DNA of 64,000 nt from VBDM01 sp964430565 (GTDB taxonomy: Bacteria; Pseudomonadota; Gammaproteobacteria; Burkholderiales; SG8-39), in the NCBI GenBank assembly GCA_964430565.1, contig CAYSFD010000019.1, positions 1-64,000 on the forward strand, in the 5' to 3' direction. Of this stretch, positions 7,170 to 15,127 are shown piece by piece (position 1 is the stretch's first letter; every line of letters begins with the position of its first letter). Under the pieces are notes generated by a model. It ran no database searches. It was not told the origin of the DNA and was given only the letters and a program-made list of their open reading frames with translations. The position numbers and the translations under genes are program-made.

Positions 7170-9566
7170 ATGAAAATCAGCATCATCGGCGGCGGGCCGG
7201 GCGGCCTGTACTTCGCGCTTCTCGCGAAGAAGCAGTGGCCGGACTGGGACATCGCGGTGGCCGAGCGCAACCGGGCCGACGACACCTTCGGCTTCGGCGT
7301 GGTGTTCTCCGACGAGACTCTCGGCGCCTTCCGCGAATACGACCGGTCTTCCTACGAATCCATCCGCCGCAGCTTCGCCTACTGGGGCGACGTCGACGTC
7401 GTCTACAAGGGCCACGCCATCCGCTGCGGCGGCAACGGCTTCTGCGGCTGCTCGCGCGCCACGCTGCTCAAACTCCTGCAGCATCGCTGCCGCGAGCTCG
7501 GCGTGAAGATGCGCTTCCGAACCGAGGCGGGCGTGGAGGATTTTCCCGATAGCGATCTGATCGTCGCCGCGGACGGCATCAATTCAAGGACACGGGAGAC
7601 GTACCGCGAACATTTCCGGCCTACGGTCGATCTGCGGCCCAACAAGTTCGTGTGGCTCGGGTCGACCAAGCCTCTGGACGCCTTCAAGTATTTTTTCAAG
7701 CAGACTCGGCACGGCATCCTGCTCGCGCACTGCTACCAGTATGAAAAGGACGCGAGCACCTGGATCATCGAGACCAACGCCGACACCTGGGAGCGCTCCG
7801 GCTTCGACAAGATGGACGAGGTGCAGATGCTGCGCGCCGTCGAGCGCCTGTTCGCCGAGGAGCTCGACGGCCACAGGTTGATCGCGAACAGCTCGCAGTG
7901 GCGCAATTTTCCGAGCATACGCAACGCCACCTGGGTGATGGGCAACGTCGTGCTCGTCGGTGACGCCAAGGCCACGGCGCATTTCTCCATCGGCTCGGGT
8001 ACCAAGCTTGCGATGGAAGACGCGATCGCGCTGTTCGGCGCGCTGCGCGATGAAAGCGGCGGGGAGGGCGGCGTGAAAGCGGCGCTGGCGCGCTACGGCG
8101 CGCAGCGGCGCGAGGACGTCGAGAAGACGCAGCACGCCGCCGACGTGTCGCTCGCCTGGTTCGAGAACATGCGCCGCTACTGGGGCATGGATCCGCTGCA
8201 GTTCGCCTTCGGCGTGATGACGCGCTCGAAGCAGATCACCTACGAGAACGTGCGGCTGCGCGACTCGAGGTTCCTCGAGGACGTCACGCGCTGGTTCGCG
8301 AGCCGGGTGAGGGCGCGCGGCTTCGACGTAGACGTGAGCAATCCGCCGCCGCCGATGTTCATGCCGTTCGCCTTGCGCGGCATGCGCCTGGAGAACCGCG
8401 TGGTCGTCTCGCCCATGGACCAGTACATGGCGGTGGACGGCATGCCCAACGACTGGCACCTGGTGCACCTCGCCAGCCGCGCGATCGGCGGCGCGGGGCT
8501 GGTGTTCGTCGAGATGACTTGTACTTCGCCCGAGGCGCGCATCTCGCCCGGATGCACGGGCCTTTGGAACCAAGAGCAACGCGACGCCTGGAAGCGCATC
8601 GTCGCTTTTTGCCACGCCCAGTCGAAGGCGAAGCTCGCCATGCAGCTCGGCCACTCCGGGCGCAAGGGCTCGACCCAGCTTGGCTGGGAGCGGATGGACT
8701 ATCCGCTCGCGTCCGGCAACTGGGAGCTGATTGCGCCATCGCCGCTGCCGTATCACGCGGAATCGCAGATCCCGCGTGAAATGACGCAGGCGGACATGGA
8801 CAGGATCAAGGACGACTTCGTGCGCTCCGCGCTATACGCCGATGAGGCCGGGTTCGACATGCTCGAGCTGCACATGGCGCACGGTTACCTCCTTTCGTCC
8901 TTCATCTCCCCGCTGACGAATCGGCGCAAGGACGAGTACGGGGGGCCGATCGCAAACCGGCTGCGCTACCCTCTGGAAGTATTCCACGCCGTGCGCGACG
9001 CCTGGCCTGCGGAAAAGCCCATGTCGATCCGCATTTCGGCCACCGACTGGGCGCCGGGCGGATTGTCGGAGGAGGATTTGCTTGTGCTCGCTCGCGCGTT
9101 CAAGCAGGAGAACGCCGATCTCATCGACGTTTCCACCGGCCAGGTCGTGCCCGATCAAAAGCCCGTATACGGCCGCATGTACCAGGCGCCGTTCGCCGAC
9201 AAGATCCGCAACGAAATCGGCATCGCCACCATGGCGGTGGGCAACATCACCAGCGCCGACCAGGTCAACACCATCGTCGTCTCGGGCCGCGCCGACCTGG
9301 TGGCGCTCGCGCGCCCGCACCTCGCCGATCCCTATTTCACGCTGCACGCTGCGGCGTGGTACCAGCACGCGGCCCAGTTCTGGCCCAAGCCCTACCTGCC
9401 GGGGCGGGAGCAGGCGTACCGGCTCGCCGTGCGCGATCGCGAAGACTGGACCGCGGGACGCGAGGCGCTGAAGCCGCCCAGCCACGAAGTTAAGGACGAA
9501 GCGGCGAAGAGCGAGGATGCGGGCGCCGCGGAGAAAGGCGGCGGATCCGGCAAGAAGGCCGCTTGA
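7170..9566 (+). CDS. Bifunctional aryl-CoA monooxygenase/OYE-type reductase (aminobenzoyl-CoA or salicylyl-CoA type)
   Basis: A 798-residue fusion. The N-terminal half (about 1-390) is a flavoprotein monooxygenase with the dinucleotide motif GGGPGG at residues 7-12, a later ADGINS and a GDAKATAHFS flavin-binding stretch. The C-terminal half (about 395-760) is an Old-Yellow-Enzyme-like NADH:flavin oxidoreductase (VVSPMDQY, QLGHSGRKG, ELHMAHGYL, RRKDEYGG). This architecture is that of 2-aminobenzoyl-CoA monooxygenase/reductase and of salicylyl-CoA 5-hydroxylase-type proteins. It would hydroxylate and reduce the ring of a CoA-bound aromatic acid. A RidA gene precedes it; no aryl-CoA ligase is seen nearby. 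Confidence 0.9.
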   Translation: MKISIIGGGPGGLYFALLAKKQWPDWDIAVAERNRADDTFGFGVVFSDETLGAFREYDRSSYESIRRSFAYWGDVDVVYKGHAIRCGGNGFCGCSRATLLKLLQHRCRELGVKMRFRTEAGVEDFPDSDLIVAADGINSRTRETYREHFRPTVDLRPNKFVWLGSTKPLDAFKYFFKQTRHGILLAHCYQYEKDASTWIIETNADTWERSGFDKMDEVQMLRAVERLFAEELDGHRLIANSSQWRNFPSIRNATWVMGNVVLVGDAKATAHFSIGSGTKLAMEDAIALFGALRDESGGEGGVKAALARYGAQRREDVEKTQHAADVSLAWFENMRRYWGMDPLQFAFGVMTRSKQITYENVRLRDSRFLEDVTRWFASRVRARGFDVDVSNPPPPMFMPFALRGMRLENRVVVSPMDQYMAVDGMPNDWHLVHLASRAIGGAGLVFVEMTCTSPEARISPGCTGLWNQEQRDAWKRIVAFCHAQSKAKLAMQLGHSGRKGSTQLGWERMDYPLASGNWELIAPSPLPYHAESQIPREMTQADMDRIKDDFVRSALYADEAGFDMLELHMAHGYLLSSFISPLTNRRKDEYGGPIANRLRYPLEVFHAVRDAWPAEKPMSIRISATDWAPGGLSEEDLLVLARAFKQENADLIDVSTGQVVPDQKPVYGRMYQAPFADKIRNEIGIATMAVGNITSADQVNTIVVSGRADLVALARPHLADPYFTLHAAAWYQHAAQFWPKPYLPGREQAYRLAVRDREDWTAGREALKPPSHEVKDEAAKSEDAGAAEKGGGSGKKAA

Positions 9567-9626
9567 CGGTTTGCCGGGTGTCCCAATTTCCCCTCCTCAA
9601 AAACGAGGAGGGGAGGCCGCGAACAA

Positions 9627-10640
9627 TCAATCGTCGTCGCGCGCAACCAGAGCGAAAATCCGCACCGCGGAACCGGTGCCGCCGAGGATCTTCAGAGGCG
9701 GGACCACGACGACGAATTCATACGCCTTCGCGCGCGCCAGCTCCTCGAGGTTCAGGTTCTCGACGATGTAGATGCCGGAGTCTCTGATTACCTGCATGTG
9801 GACGGGGAACACCTGGAATTTCGGCGCAAACACGAGGGGCGGCCGCATCTCGAAAGTGAGCGTGTCGTTGCCGACGATGCGCGCGCCGTGGTCGATCAGG
9901 AATTTCGCGCCGCCGACGCTGGGTCCGGGTGAATCATTTCCCTTATAGAGGTCGGGATTGGACTTGAAATAGGGACCCCAGCCGGTGCGGATGAACACGG
10001 TGTCGCCTTTCTTCAGTCGCACGTGTTGGCGCTTCGCCGCCTGCTCCAGGTGCGCCGCGGTGATCTCGAAGACCGCAGGCAGCGGGCTCCAGTCGCCCTG
10101 AACCATCCGCGCCACGTCGAGCAGCACGCCGCGGTTCACTATTAGGTCGGCGGGAAACTGATCGATGGCGAGGTTGGCGCCCACGTGGTTCGTCCCTGTC
10201 CCGATCCCGTCAGGGTTGCTGGTCGAGGCCGCTGCGTCGAGTCCGCCGAACAATTCTCCGTCGCGCCCGATGTGGCCGATCGCGTCGATGCTCGGCGCGC
10301 CGTGTTGGCCGCTCCAGTGCATGACCTCGGAGGTGAACGAGAGCTGTCCGCCGTCGCCGAAGGTGCCGCGCGTGTTGGCGTGCGTCGCGCTGAGCGCGAA
10401 CGAATAAGGCGGGTTGACGCCGGCGACAGGCGACTTGATTTCCCAGGTATGAGAGAGGTCGATCAGTCGCGCTTTCTTGACGATCTTCAGAAGCTCGCGA
10501 ACGTTCCCCGAATCATGGTCGTCGGCAAGCGCCGCGGCGGACGAAGTCAGGCAGAGAGCGGCAAAGGCGCCCGCCAGTATTGCGCGGGCGGAACGGCGGT
10601 AAGACACGGCACGGCAAGGGCGAATCGTTGGCTCAGACAT
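9627..10640 (-). CDS. Secreted cyclase-family (kynurenine-formamidase-like fold) hydrolase
   Basis: A 337-residue protein starting at the ATG after AAAGGAGGG (an upstream in-frame start lacks a site). An N-terminal export signal with an arginine pair and a hydrophobic stretch ending near AAALADD is clear. The mature part is of the cyclase/formamidase family: IDLSHTWE near the start and the metal-site region HWSGQHGAPSIDAIGH, a variant of the usual HxGTHxDxxxH. Family members hydrolyse amides or lactones with a metal. It is probably periplasmic; the substrate is unknown. The next gene upstream on the same strand is another secreted hydrolase. Confidence 0.85.
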   Translation of the reverse strand: MSEPTIRPCRAVSYRRSARAILAGAFAALCLTSSAAALADDHDSGNVRELLKIVKKARLIDLSHTWEIKSPVAGVNPPYSFALSATHANTRGTFGDGGQLSFTSEVMHWSGQHGAPSIDAIGHIGRDGELFGGLDAAASTSNPDGIGTGTNHVGANLAIDQFPADLIVNRGVLLDVARMVQGDWSPLPAVFEITAAHLEQAAKRQHVRLKKGDTVFIRTGWGPYFKSNPDLYKGNDSPGPSVGGAKFLIDHGARIVGNDTLTFEMRPPLVFAPKFQVFPVHMQVIRDSGIYIVENLNLEELARAKAYEFVVVVPPLKILGGTGSAVRIFALVARDDD

Positions 10641-10806
10641 GGTTTTTCCCTCCTTTAGCAACGTTAAAAGAATGACACAAGATCTATTAGAGCTCAATGC
10701 CGGCGTTTCTCCCCGGGCCTAGCTGTCTCGGAGTCATGGTTTCAGGCATTCCGCGTTTCCCCCGCGATGATTGGATCCGGTGACGCCGGGTTGGGCGGCA
10801 CTGGTG

Positions 10807-11811
10807 TCACGCATGCCCGAGCTTCATCTGTTCCAGAACCGCGCGCCCCAAGAGACCGTAGGGATTTGCGAGCGTTTCGGGGATCTCAAAGTGGTTGTAG
10901 CCCTCGGCGACGAGGAGTTGCGCGGGTTTGCCCGCCGCCTTCACCGCCGCAGCGAAGTCGCGTGATTGGCGCTGGAACTCCGGCGTCTCGAGCGTGCCGT
11001 AGGCGACGATCACTGGGGCGTAGAGCTTGTCGAGATGGCGCTGCGAACTCAGCGCCTGCTCCATCTCGTCGGTGAACTTGACATAGGAGCTGCGCGCCGA
11101 CAGGCGCACCGGCTTCAAGTTGAACATGCCGCTGCAGCACAGGCCGCCTTTCACCGTATCGCTTGGCAGGTCAAAGTCCTTACCCCAGTCGGTAGTAAGG
11201 ATCACGCCGGCAAGGTGCCCGCCTGAGGAATGGCCGGAAACGTAGATGCGTTCGGGATCGCCGCCAAAACTTCGGGCATTGCGGTGCACCCAGGCGACCG
11301 CGCGGCGCACCTGCTCGGCCATCGGCATCAGGTCGCCGCCGGCCTGCATGACATTGATGAAGTCGGGCACCACGTAATGCGCGCCCGCGTGGACGAACAG
11401 TTCGGCCCCATAGCCGTAATCCTTGGCGAGACCTCCGCGCCACGCGCCGCCATGGATGAAGATGTTGATCGGCGCGTTCGGGCGCTTAGTCATGTACACG
11501 TCGAGGCCCTCGATGGGAGTCGGGCCGTAAGCGTATCGCCGCGGCGCACCCAGGCGCCCACGCAGGGAGTCGCTGTTGGTGCCGTAACGCTTGACGACCT
11601 GCTGGAGGTTCGGCGCATAGACACTCTGGTCGTAGGCGGCGTCCAGCTCTGCCTGGTCCAGGTCGAGCCATACACGCGGCCCTTTGACGCGCGGTGCCGG
11701 TTGCTGCGCCAGGACGGGACCGACCGTGACCAGCCCGGCGGCAGCTGCGCCCGCGGCCAGAAACAAGCGCCGAGTAAGTTGGTTGGGAACGGAAGCTTCA
11801 TTCGGATACAT
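10807..11811 (-). CDS. Tat-exported alpha/beta hydrolase (arylformamidase/esterase-like)
   Basis: A 334-residue protein with a twin-arginine signal (LTRRLFLAAG, residues 12-21) and a following hydrophobic stretch ending near VLAQQ. The catalytic domain has the oxyanion HGGAW motif, the nucleophile GHSSGGH and a late acid/His pair (GTLETPE; GYNHFEIPE), as in the esterase/kynurenine-formamidase-like branch. AAAGGAG precedes the ATG. It lies 166 bp upstream of the cyclase gene on the same strand, so the two may act together in the periplasm. It begins 43 bp after an attC-like site, so part of a cassette array may end here. Confidence 0.88.
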   Translation of the reverse strand: MYPNEASVPNQLTRRLFLAAGAAAAGLVTVGPVLAQQPAPRVKGPRVWLDLDQAELDAAYDQSVYAPNLQQVVKRYGTNSDSLRGRLGAPRRYAYGPTPIEGLDVYMTKRPNAPINIFIHGGAWRGGLAKDYGYGAELFVHAGAHYVVPDFINVMQAGGDLMPMAEQVRRAVAWVHRNARSFGGDPERIYVSGHSSGGHLAGVILTTDWGKDFDLPSDTVKGGLCCSGMFNLKPVRLSARSSYVKFTDEMEQALSSQRHLDKLYAPVIVAYGTLETPEFQRQSRDFAAAVKAAGKPAQLLVAEGYNHFEIPETLANPYGLLGRAVLEQMKLGHA

Positions 11812-11853
11812 GGGCTATCTCCTTTCGCCATTGTTTAGAGGCATACCCCTGAC

Positions 11854-11913
11854 GCCGAACGTTCGCGCTCAGGGGCGCCGCTGGCAAGCGGTCCCTGCAG
11901 CGTGTGGTTGGGC
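11854..11913 (-). mobile_element. Second attC-like site of the cassette region
   Basis: Read on the minus strand, GCCCAAC (11913-11907) opens the site and GTTCGGC (11860-11854) closes it. In between is an imperfect palindrome AGCG-c-CAGGG-a-CCGCT / AGCGG-gcg-CCCTG-AGCG around a 4-base loop, with unpaired bases on both arms as in attC. A second GCCCAAC copy lies 20 bp earlier (11933-11927). It follows the 103-residue gene, where a cassette should carry its attC. The closing core deviates by one base from GTTRRRY. Confidence 0.55.
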
Positions 11914-12003
11914 ATCCCAGTCCTTAGTTGGGCACCGGGAACTGCATCACGCGTCGATTTCTAAAGCGTGCCTTCGAGCTGGATTTTGGAGTTCTTCGCG
12001 CAA

Positions 12004-12315
12004 TCACAAGACGCGGAAAATTTCCCAGCGGCTTGTCCCCGACACCACATGCGGCTCGATATCCTTGCTCCATTGCTTATGCGCTGCTATCGTCGCCAGT
12101 TTTTCCCAAGCCTGGTTGAGCTCGCTGAGATCCTTGACAAGATGTTCTGACTGAATGGTTGCTTCCAGTGCGCCGATCGAGCCGGTTAGCAACCGCGTCT
12201 TGTCGGCACTAAACCCAGCTTGCGGCGCAATCTCCCGCAACCAGCGCTGCATTAGGTCAATCACATTCTGTTTGTATCCGAACTTCGCATCGATGCTCCA
12301 ACGGGCGACCATCAT
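12004..12315 (-). CDS. Small conserved hypothetical protein, cassette gene
   Basis: A 103-residue soluble protein beginning MMVARW and ending VSGTSRWEIFRVL; the pattern of a short N-terminal strand, two helices and a C-terminal strand recalls a ferredoxin-like dimeric alpha/beta barrel, but no function is recognised. The start has a good site (GAGGAGG, 7 bases before the first ATG). It lies between two attC-like sites on the same strand, so it is the cargo of one integron-type cassette. Confidence 0.75.
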   Translation of the reverse strand: MMVARWSIDAKFGYKQNVIDLMQRWLREIAPQAGFSADKTRLLTGSIGALEATIQSEHLVKDLSELNQAWEKLATIAAHKQWSKDIEPHVVSGTSRWEIFRVL

Positions 12316-12385
12316 GGTTAACCTCCTCGAGTCTTACGGAAAATGAAGTGACCAGTACTTCTTGCAACACCTTGCGTCCCGAAAT

Positions 12386-12442
12386 GCCCAACGTCATGTT
12401 GAGCGGCGCGCTTCAGCGCGTCCGCTCGAACTAAAGTTAGGC
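12386..12442 (-). mobile_element. Integron attC site (57 bp)
   Basis: On the minus strand the site runs GCCTAAC (12442-12436) to GTTGGGC (12392-12386), both full matches to the attC cores RYYYAAC and GTTRRRY. The inside folds as TTcGAGCGG-ac-GCGC / GCGC-c-CCGCTCAA around a short loop with extrahelical bases on one arm only. The length equals that of the shortest classical attC sites. The stop codon TAA of the upstream gene is inside GCCTAAC, a common cassette arrangement. No integrase gene is present in the window. Confidence 0.82.
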
Positions 12443-12880
12443 CCCAAGCTTGATCCAAAGATAAATTACTGTGCCAGCAATGCTGAGAGCGGTGCGAACG
12501 GCGTGGAGTTGTCCCCAGTGAACCAGCAACTCACGGGTCTCTGAACTCGAGAGATCACGGCCCGGTGCCAGCAACTTGTGATTCGTCGGCATGATGATAG
12601 CGAAGGTGAAGGGTACTACGGCTCCAACCAGCAAGGCCGCCACCAGCCAACCGACGCCACCGCCGAGAAGCCAAACAGCGACGCCGCAGAGCAGGCTGAC
12701 AATCGCCAGCGGCGCTTGCAACCAGGTGGCGCGCTTGTAGCTGGGTGCCCACTGCATTGCCGCCATGCGCGTATCAAGACCCATCCGCGCCGGATGCTCC
12801 ACGACGTTAATGTAGAGAGCCGCCCCAGCGAATAGTGCGGCTGAAAGTACGGCGATGAATTCGAGACCGGGAATCAACAT
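12437..12880 (-). CDS. DUF1772-family membrane protein, cassette gene
   Basis: A 147-residue protein with four hydrophobic segments (about 5-25, 52-72, 76-97 and 128-145) and the DUF1772 features NVVEHPARM near residue 25-33 and MPTNHKLL near 97-104. The family includes fungal anthrone oxygenases, but bacterial members are uncharacterised. Its TAA stop is built into the attC site that follows, and a GTTAGGC core lies about 17 bases upstream of the ATG, so this gene with its attC forms one complete cassette of roughly 510 bp. Confidence 0.85.
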   Translation of the reverse strand: MLIPGLEFIAVLSAALFAGAALYINVVEHPARMGLDTRMAAMQWAPSYKRATWLQAPLAIVSLLCGVAVWLLGGGVGWLVAALLVGAVVPFTFAIIMPTNHKLLAPGRDLSSSETRELLVHWGQLHAVRTALSIAGTVIYLWIKLGA

Positions 12881-12896
12881 GGAAACCTCACTTGGG

Positions 12897-12903
12897 GCCT
12901 AAC
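12897..12903 (-). mobile_element. Cassette boundary core site GTTAGGC
   Basis: On the minus strand GTTAGGC marks the 5' boundary of the DUF1772 cassette. No complete attC partner is visible upstream of it. The sequence from here to the Rieske beta gene (12904-13108) holds no gene that I can support and only short weak hairpins, so the upstream neighbour of this boundary (attI or a decayed attC) is not resolved. Confidence 0.55.
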
Positions 12904-13108
12904 TTAAAGCCGACCGCCGAAACGCGGTGCCGAACACCCCTATTCTGCGCCGACGCTTTTCATCCTTCAACGGGATCAATCCGTTATGAAGGCTTGGCAC
13001 ACTAAATGCCCCGACTGCCCCGACAAAACCCCGATTCGCATGCCGAACGCAGAAAGGCCGCAGTTGCCGCCCCAAGCAACGGCCAAGCCGAGGCTCCTGG
13101 CTATAGTT

Positions 13109-13612
13109 TCAGAAAAGAAAAGCGATGCCGTCCAGCTCGGCTTCGGAGTTCACGAGATCCACGCGCTTGGCGGCGATTCGGAGCCCGGCCGGCGTGCGCC
13201 GCAGCCGGTGCTCGACCGAAGCGCCGAAAACGCGCTGGCGTTCCTTGCGGTATTCGATCAAGACGAGTGAGGACGCGGTCCGGAGCTCGTTGCCGCGGTC
13301 CTCGACGATCATCACGTTGCCCACCTGGTGCACAGTGGACGCGGAAGGCAGTCGCGCATGCGCGCGCGGATGCGCGTGCTGGCGCACGCGGATTTCGAGC
13401 AGCGTCCGGTCGTCGAAAATGATGGAGCCCGTGTTCCAGGGATCCCTCTGGCCGCGCTCGAGCGGCACCCAGTAGGTCGCGTCCTCGGTGAAGAGATCGA
13501 GCCATTCGTCGAAGCGATGCTGATCGAGCAGCCAGGCCTCGCGGAACAGGAATCGCTCCGCCTCGCTCAGCGTGGCATCGTTCACTGCGCCGGTGTTTTC
13601 GATCGCGCCCAT
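13109..13612 (-). CDS. Aromatic-ring-hydroxylating dioxygenase, beta subunit
   Basis: A 167-residue protein of the NTF2-like small subunit family of Rieske dioxygenases: AERFLFREAWLLDQHRFDEWLDLF and EDATYWVPL near the N-terminus, then SIIFDDR and the central RQHAHPRAH. It has a structural role in an alpha3beta3 oxygenase. It follows the alpha subunit with a 7-bp gap, so the two are translationally linked. Neither a ferredoxin nor a reductase gene is nearby. Confidence 0.92.
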   Translation of the reverse strand: MGAIENTGAVNDATLSEAERFLFREAWLLDQHRFDEWLDLFTEDATYWVPLERGQRDPWNTGSIIFDDRTLLEIRVRQHAHPRAHARLPSASTVHQVGNVMIVEDRGNELRTASSLVLIEYRKERQRVFGASVEHRLRRTPAGLRIAAKRVDLVNSEAELDGIAFLF

Positions 13613-13619
13613 GCCGCTG

Positions 13620-15011
13620 CTACTGGGCCGTCATGTAGCGCAGCCAGGCGGCGAACTGGCTGCGGATATGGAGCTCGCTCGTGCCGGTCGCGCCGCGGCG
13701 CGTCCCCCCGGAGTCGTCCGCGTCTCCGCCATGGCCGCGTGCTACATAGACCCAGTCGCTCGCCTGCGCGGCGAGCCCCTTCTGCACCCGCTCGTAGACT
13801 TCCAGGTCGTCGGTCAGGACCCATGACGCGGTTCCGTTCACGACGTTGGCGAAGGCGACGGTGTCTCGAAACATCTGCGCGGGCGCACCCTTGAGGCGAA
13901 ACGAATAGGTATAGACCACGGTGCGGTCGACCGCGAGCGGATGCACGATGCGCAGCTGCCGGAACTGGCCCATAAAGGAGCAGTTCGGGTAGATGATCGA
14001 GTTCCAGCGCGTCACGCCCAGCACCTTCGCGGCGCGCTCCTTGCCGATCTTTTGCTCCAAACGCCGGCGGTAGTCGGCGAACACCGGATTGTCCAGGCCG
14101 ACCACGAGCCGGCTGTCCGAGTGGTAATCGCCCAGATAGCCGTGGCCGAAGTCTGTCGCCCAGATACCGATCGCTTCCCAGACCGCTTCCGGCGCGCCGT
14201 TCTGGCGCATCTGCCGGATCGCGATGTCCGCGTATTTCTCCGGCTGGGCCGGATCGGGCGCGTCGCGCGCGGCCTGCACCGAGGAGGCGTGCACGTAATT
14301 CGGATGCAGGCCGTCGAGATGATTCTCGAGCACGAGCTTCCAGTTTCCGTTATACGCGTGCTTGAACACGCCGCCCGCGACTTCCACGTCTCCGTCCGGA
14401 GCGCGGTCGACCATGTCGTCGAACGAGGCCTTCATGGGGCCGAGAAAGTCGGAAAGCGTTGGGCCGTCCGCAGCGAGCGATGCGAACAGGAAGCCGCGGT
14501 AGGATTCGACCCGCGGCAGATTGACGAGACCCAACTCGCCCTTCTTTCTCTCGACCTCCGGCCCGTAGCCTTGGGCGAGCGGTATGAAACGCAAGCTGCC
14601 GTCGGTGCGGTAGGTCCAGCCGTGATAGGGGCACACGAATTCCGCGCAGTGGCCGCTCGCTTCCTCGCACACCGTGCTGCCGCGGTGGCTGCAGCGGTTG
14701 ATGAAGACCTTCACCGAGCCGTCGGCGTGCCGCGCGACGATCACCGGCTCGCGTCCCATGCGGGTGGTGAAAAAATCCCCGGCTGCCGGAATCTGGCTCT
14801 CGTGCCCGAGGAGCAGCCAGGCGCGCCCGAACACGCGCTGCATTTCCAATTCGAAAATCGCCGGGTCGGAGTACAGCGCGCGGTGCACCCGGTCGGGCCG
14901 GACCATTATCGCCAGCTGCTCGCGGCCGAACATCCCCATGTGCTCTCCGAACTCTGCGGCGCGGCGCTCCCGGACCGTCTCCGCCGCGATTGACAAACGA
15001 ATGCCGTTCAT
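13620..15011 (-). CDS. Rieske aromatic-ring-hydroxylating dioxygenase, alpha subunit
   Basis: A 463-residue catalytic subunit. The Rieske [2Fe-2S] ligands are CSHRG and, 17 residues on, CPYHGW. The mononuclear iron site is in NWKLVLENHLDGLHPNYVH, where Asp and the two His of the usual D-x2-H-x4-H are intact. The start is the ATG at 15011; the longer frame would need a TTG. The enzyme would add both atoms of O2 to an aromatic acid, but the substrate cannot be read. The divergent neighbour is an FAD monooxygenase, so the 116 bp between them probably carries both promoters. Confidence 0.93.
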   Translation of the reverse strand: MNGIRLSIAAETVRERRAAEFGEHMGMFGREQLAIMVRPDRVHRALYSDPAIFELEMQRVFGRAWLLLGHESQIPAAGDFFTTRMGREPVIVARHADGSVKVFINRCSHRGSTVCEEASGHCAEFVCPYHGWTYRTDGSLRFIPLAQGYGPEVERKKGELGLVNLPRVESYRGFLFASLAADGPTLSDFLGPMKASFDDMVDRAPDGDVEVAGGVFKHAYNGNWKLVLENHLDGLHPNYVHASSVQAARDAPDPAQPEKYADIAIRQMRQNGAPEAVWEAIGIWATDFGHGYLGDYHSDSRLVVGLDNPVFADYRRRLEQKIGKERAAKVLGVTRWNSIIYPNCSFMGQFRQLRIVHPLAVDRTVVYTYSFRLKGAPAQMFRDTVAFANVVNGTASWVLTDDLEVYERVQKGLAAQASDWVYVARGHGGDADDSGGTRRGATGTSELHIRSQFAAWLRYMTAQ

Positions 15012-15127
15012 TATTCTTCTACTTTGGCGCGCGATAGGCAAGGGCCCGGGGGAAAAGCGGTCGTGGCCTCCTGGGTCATGATTTTTTCGTTAAGATCGGT
15101 GCGTATGGCAAAGATGTCGCGGTGGCG

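Noticed and set aside
10641..10806. A GCCCAAC core (minus strand, 10796-10790) after the Tat-exported hydrolase, which would make it a third cassette.
   Set aside because: No GTTRRRY partner or foldable palindrome of the right size follows, so an attC cannot be supported.
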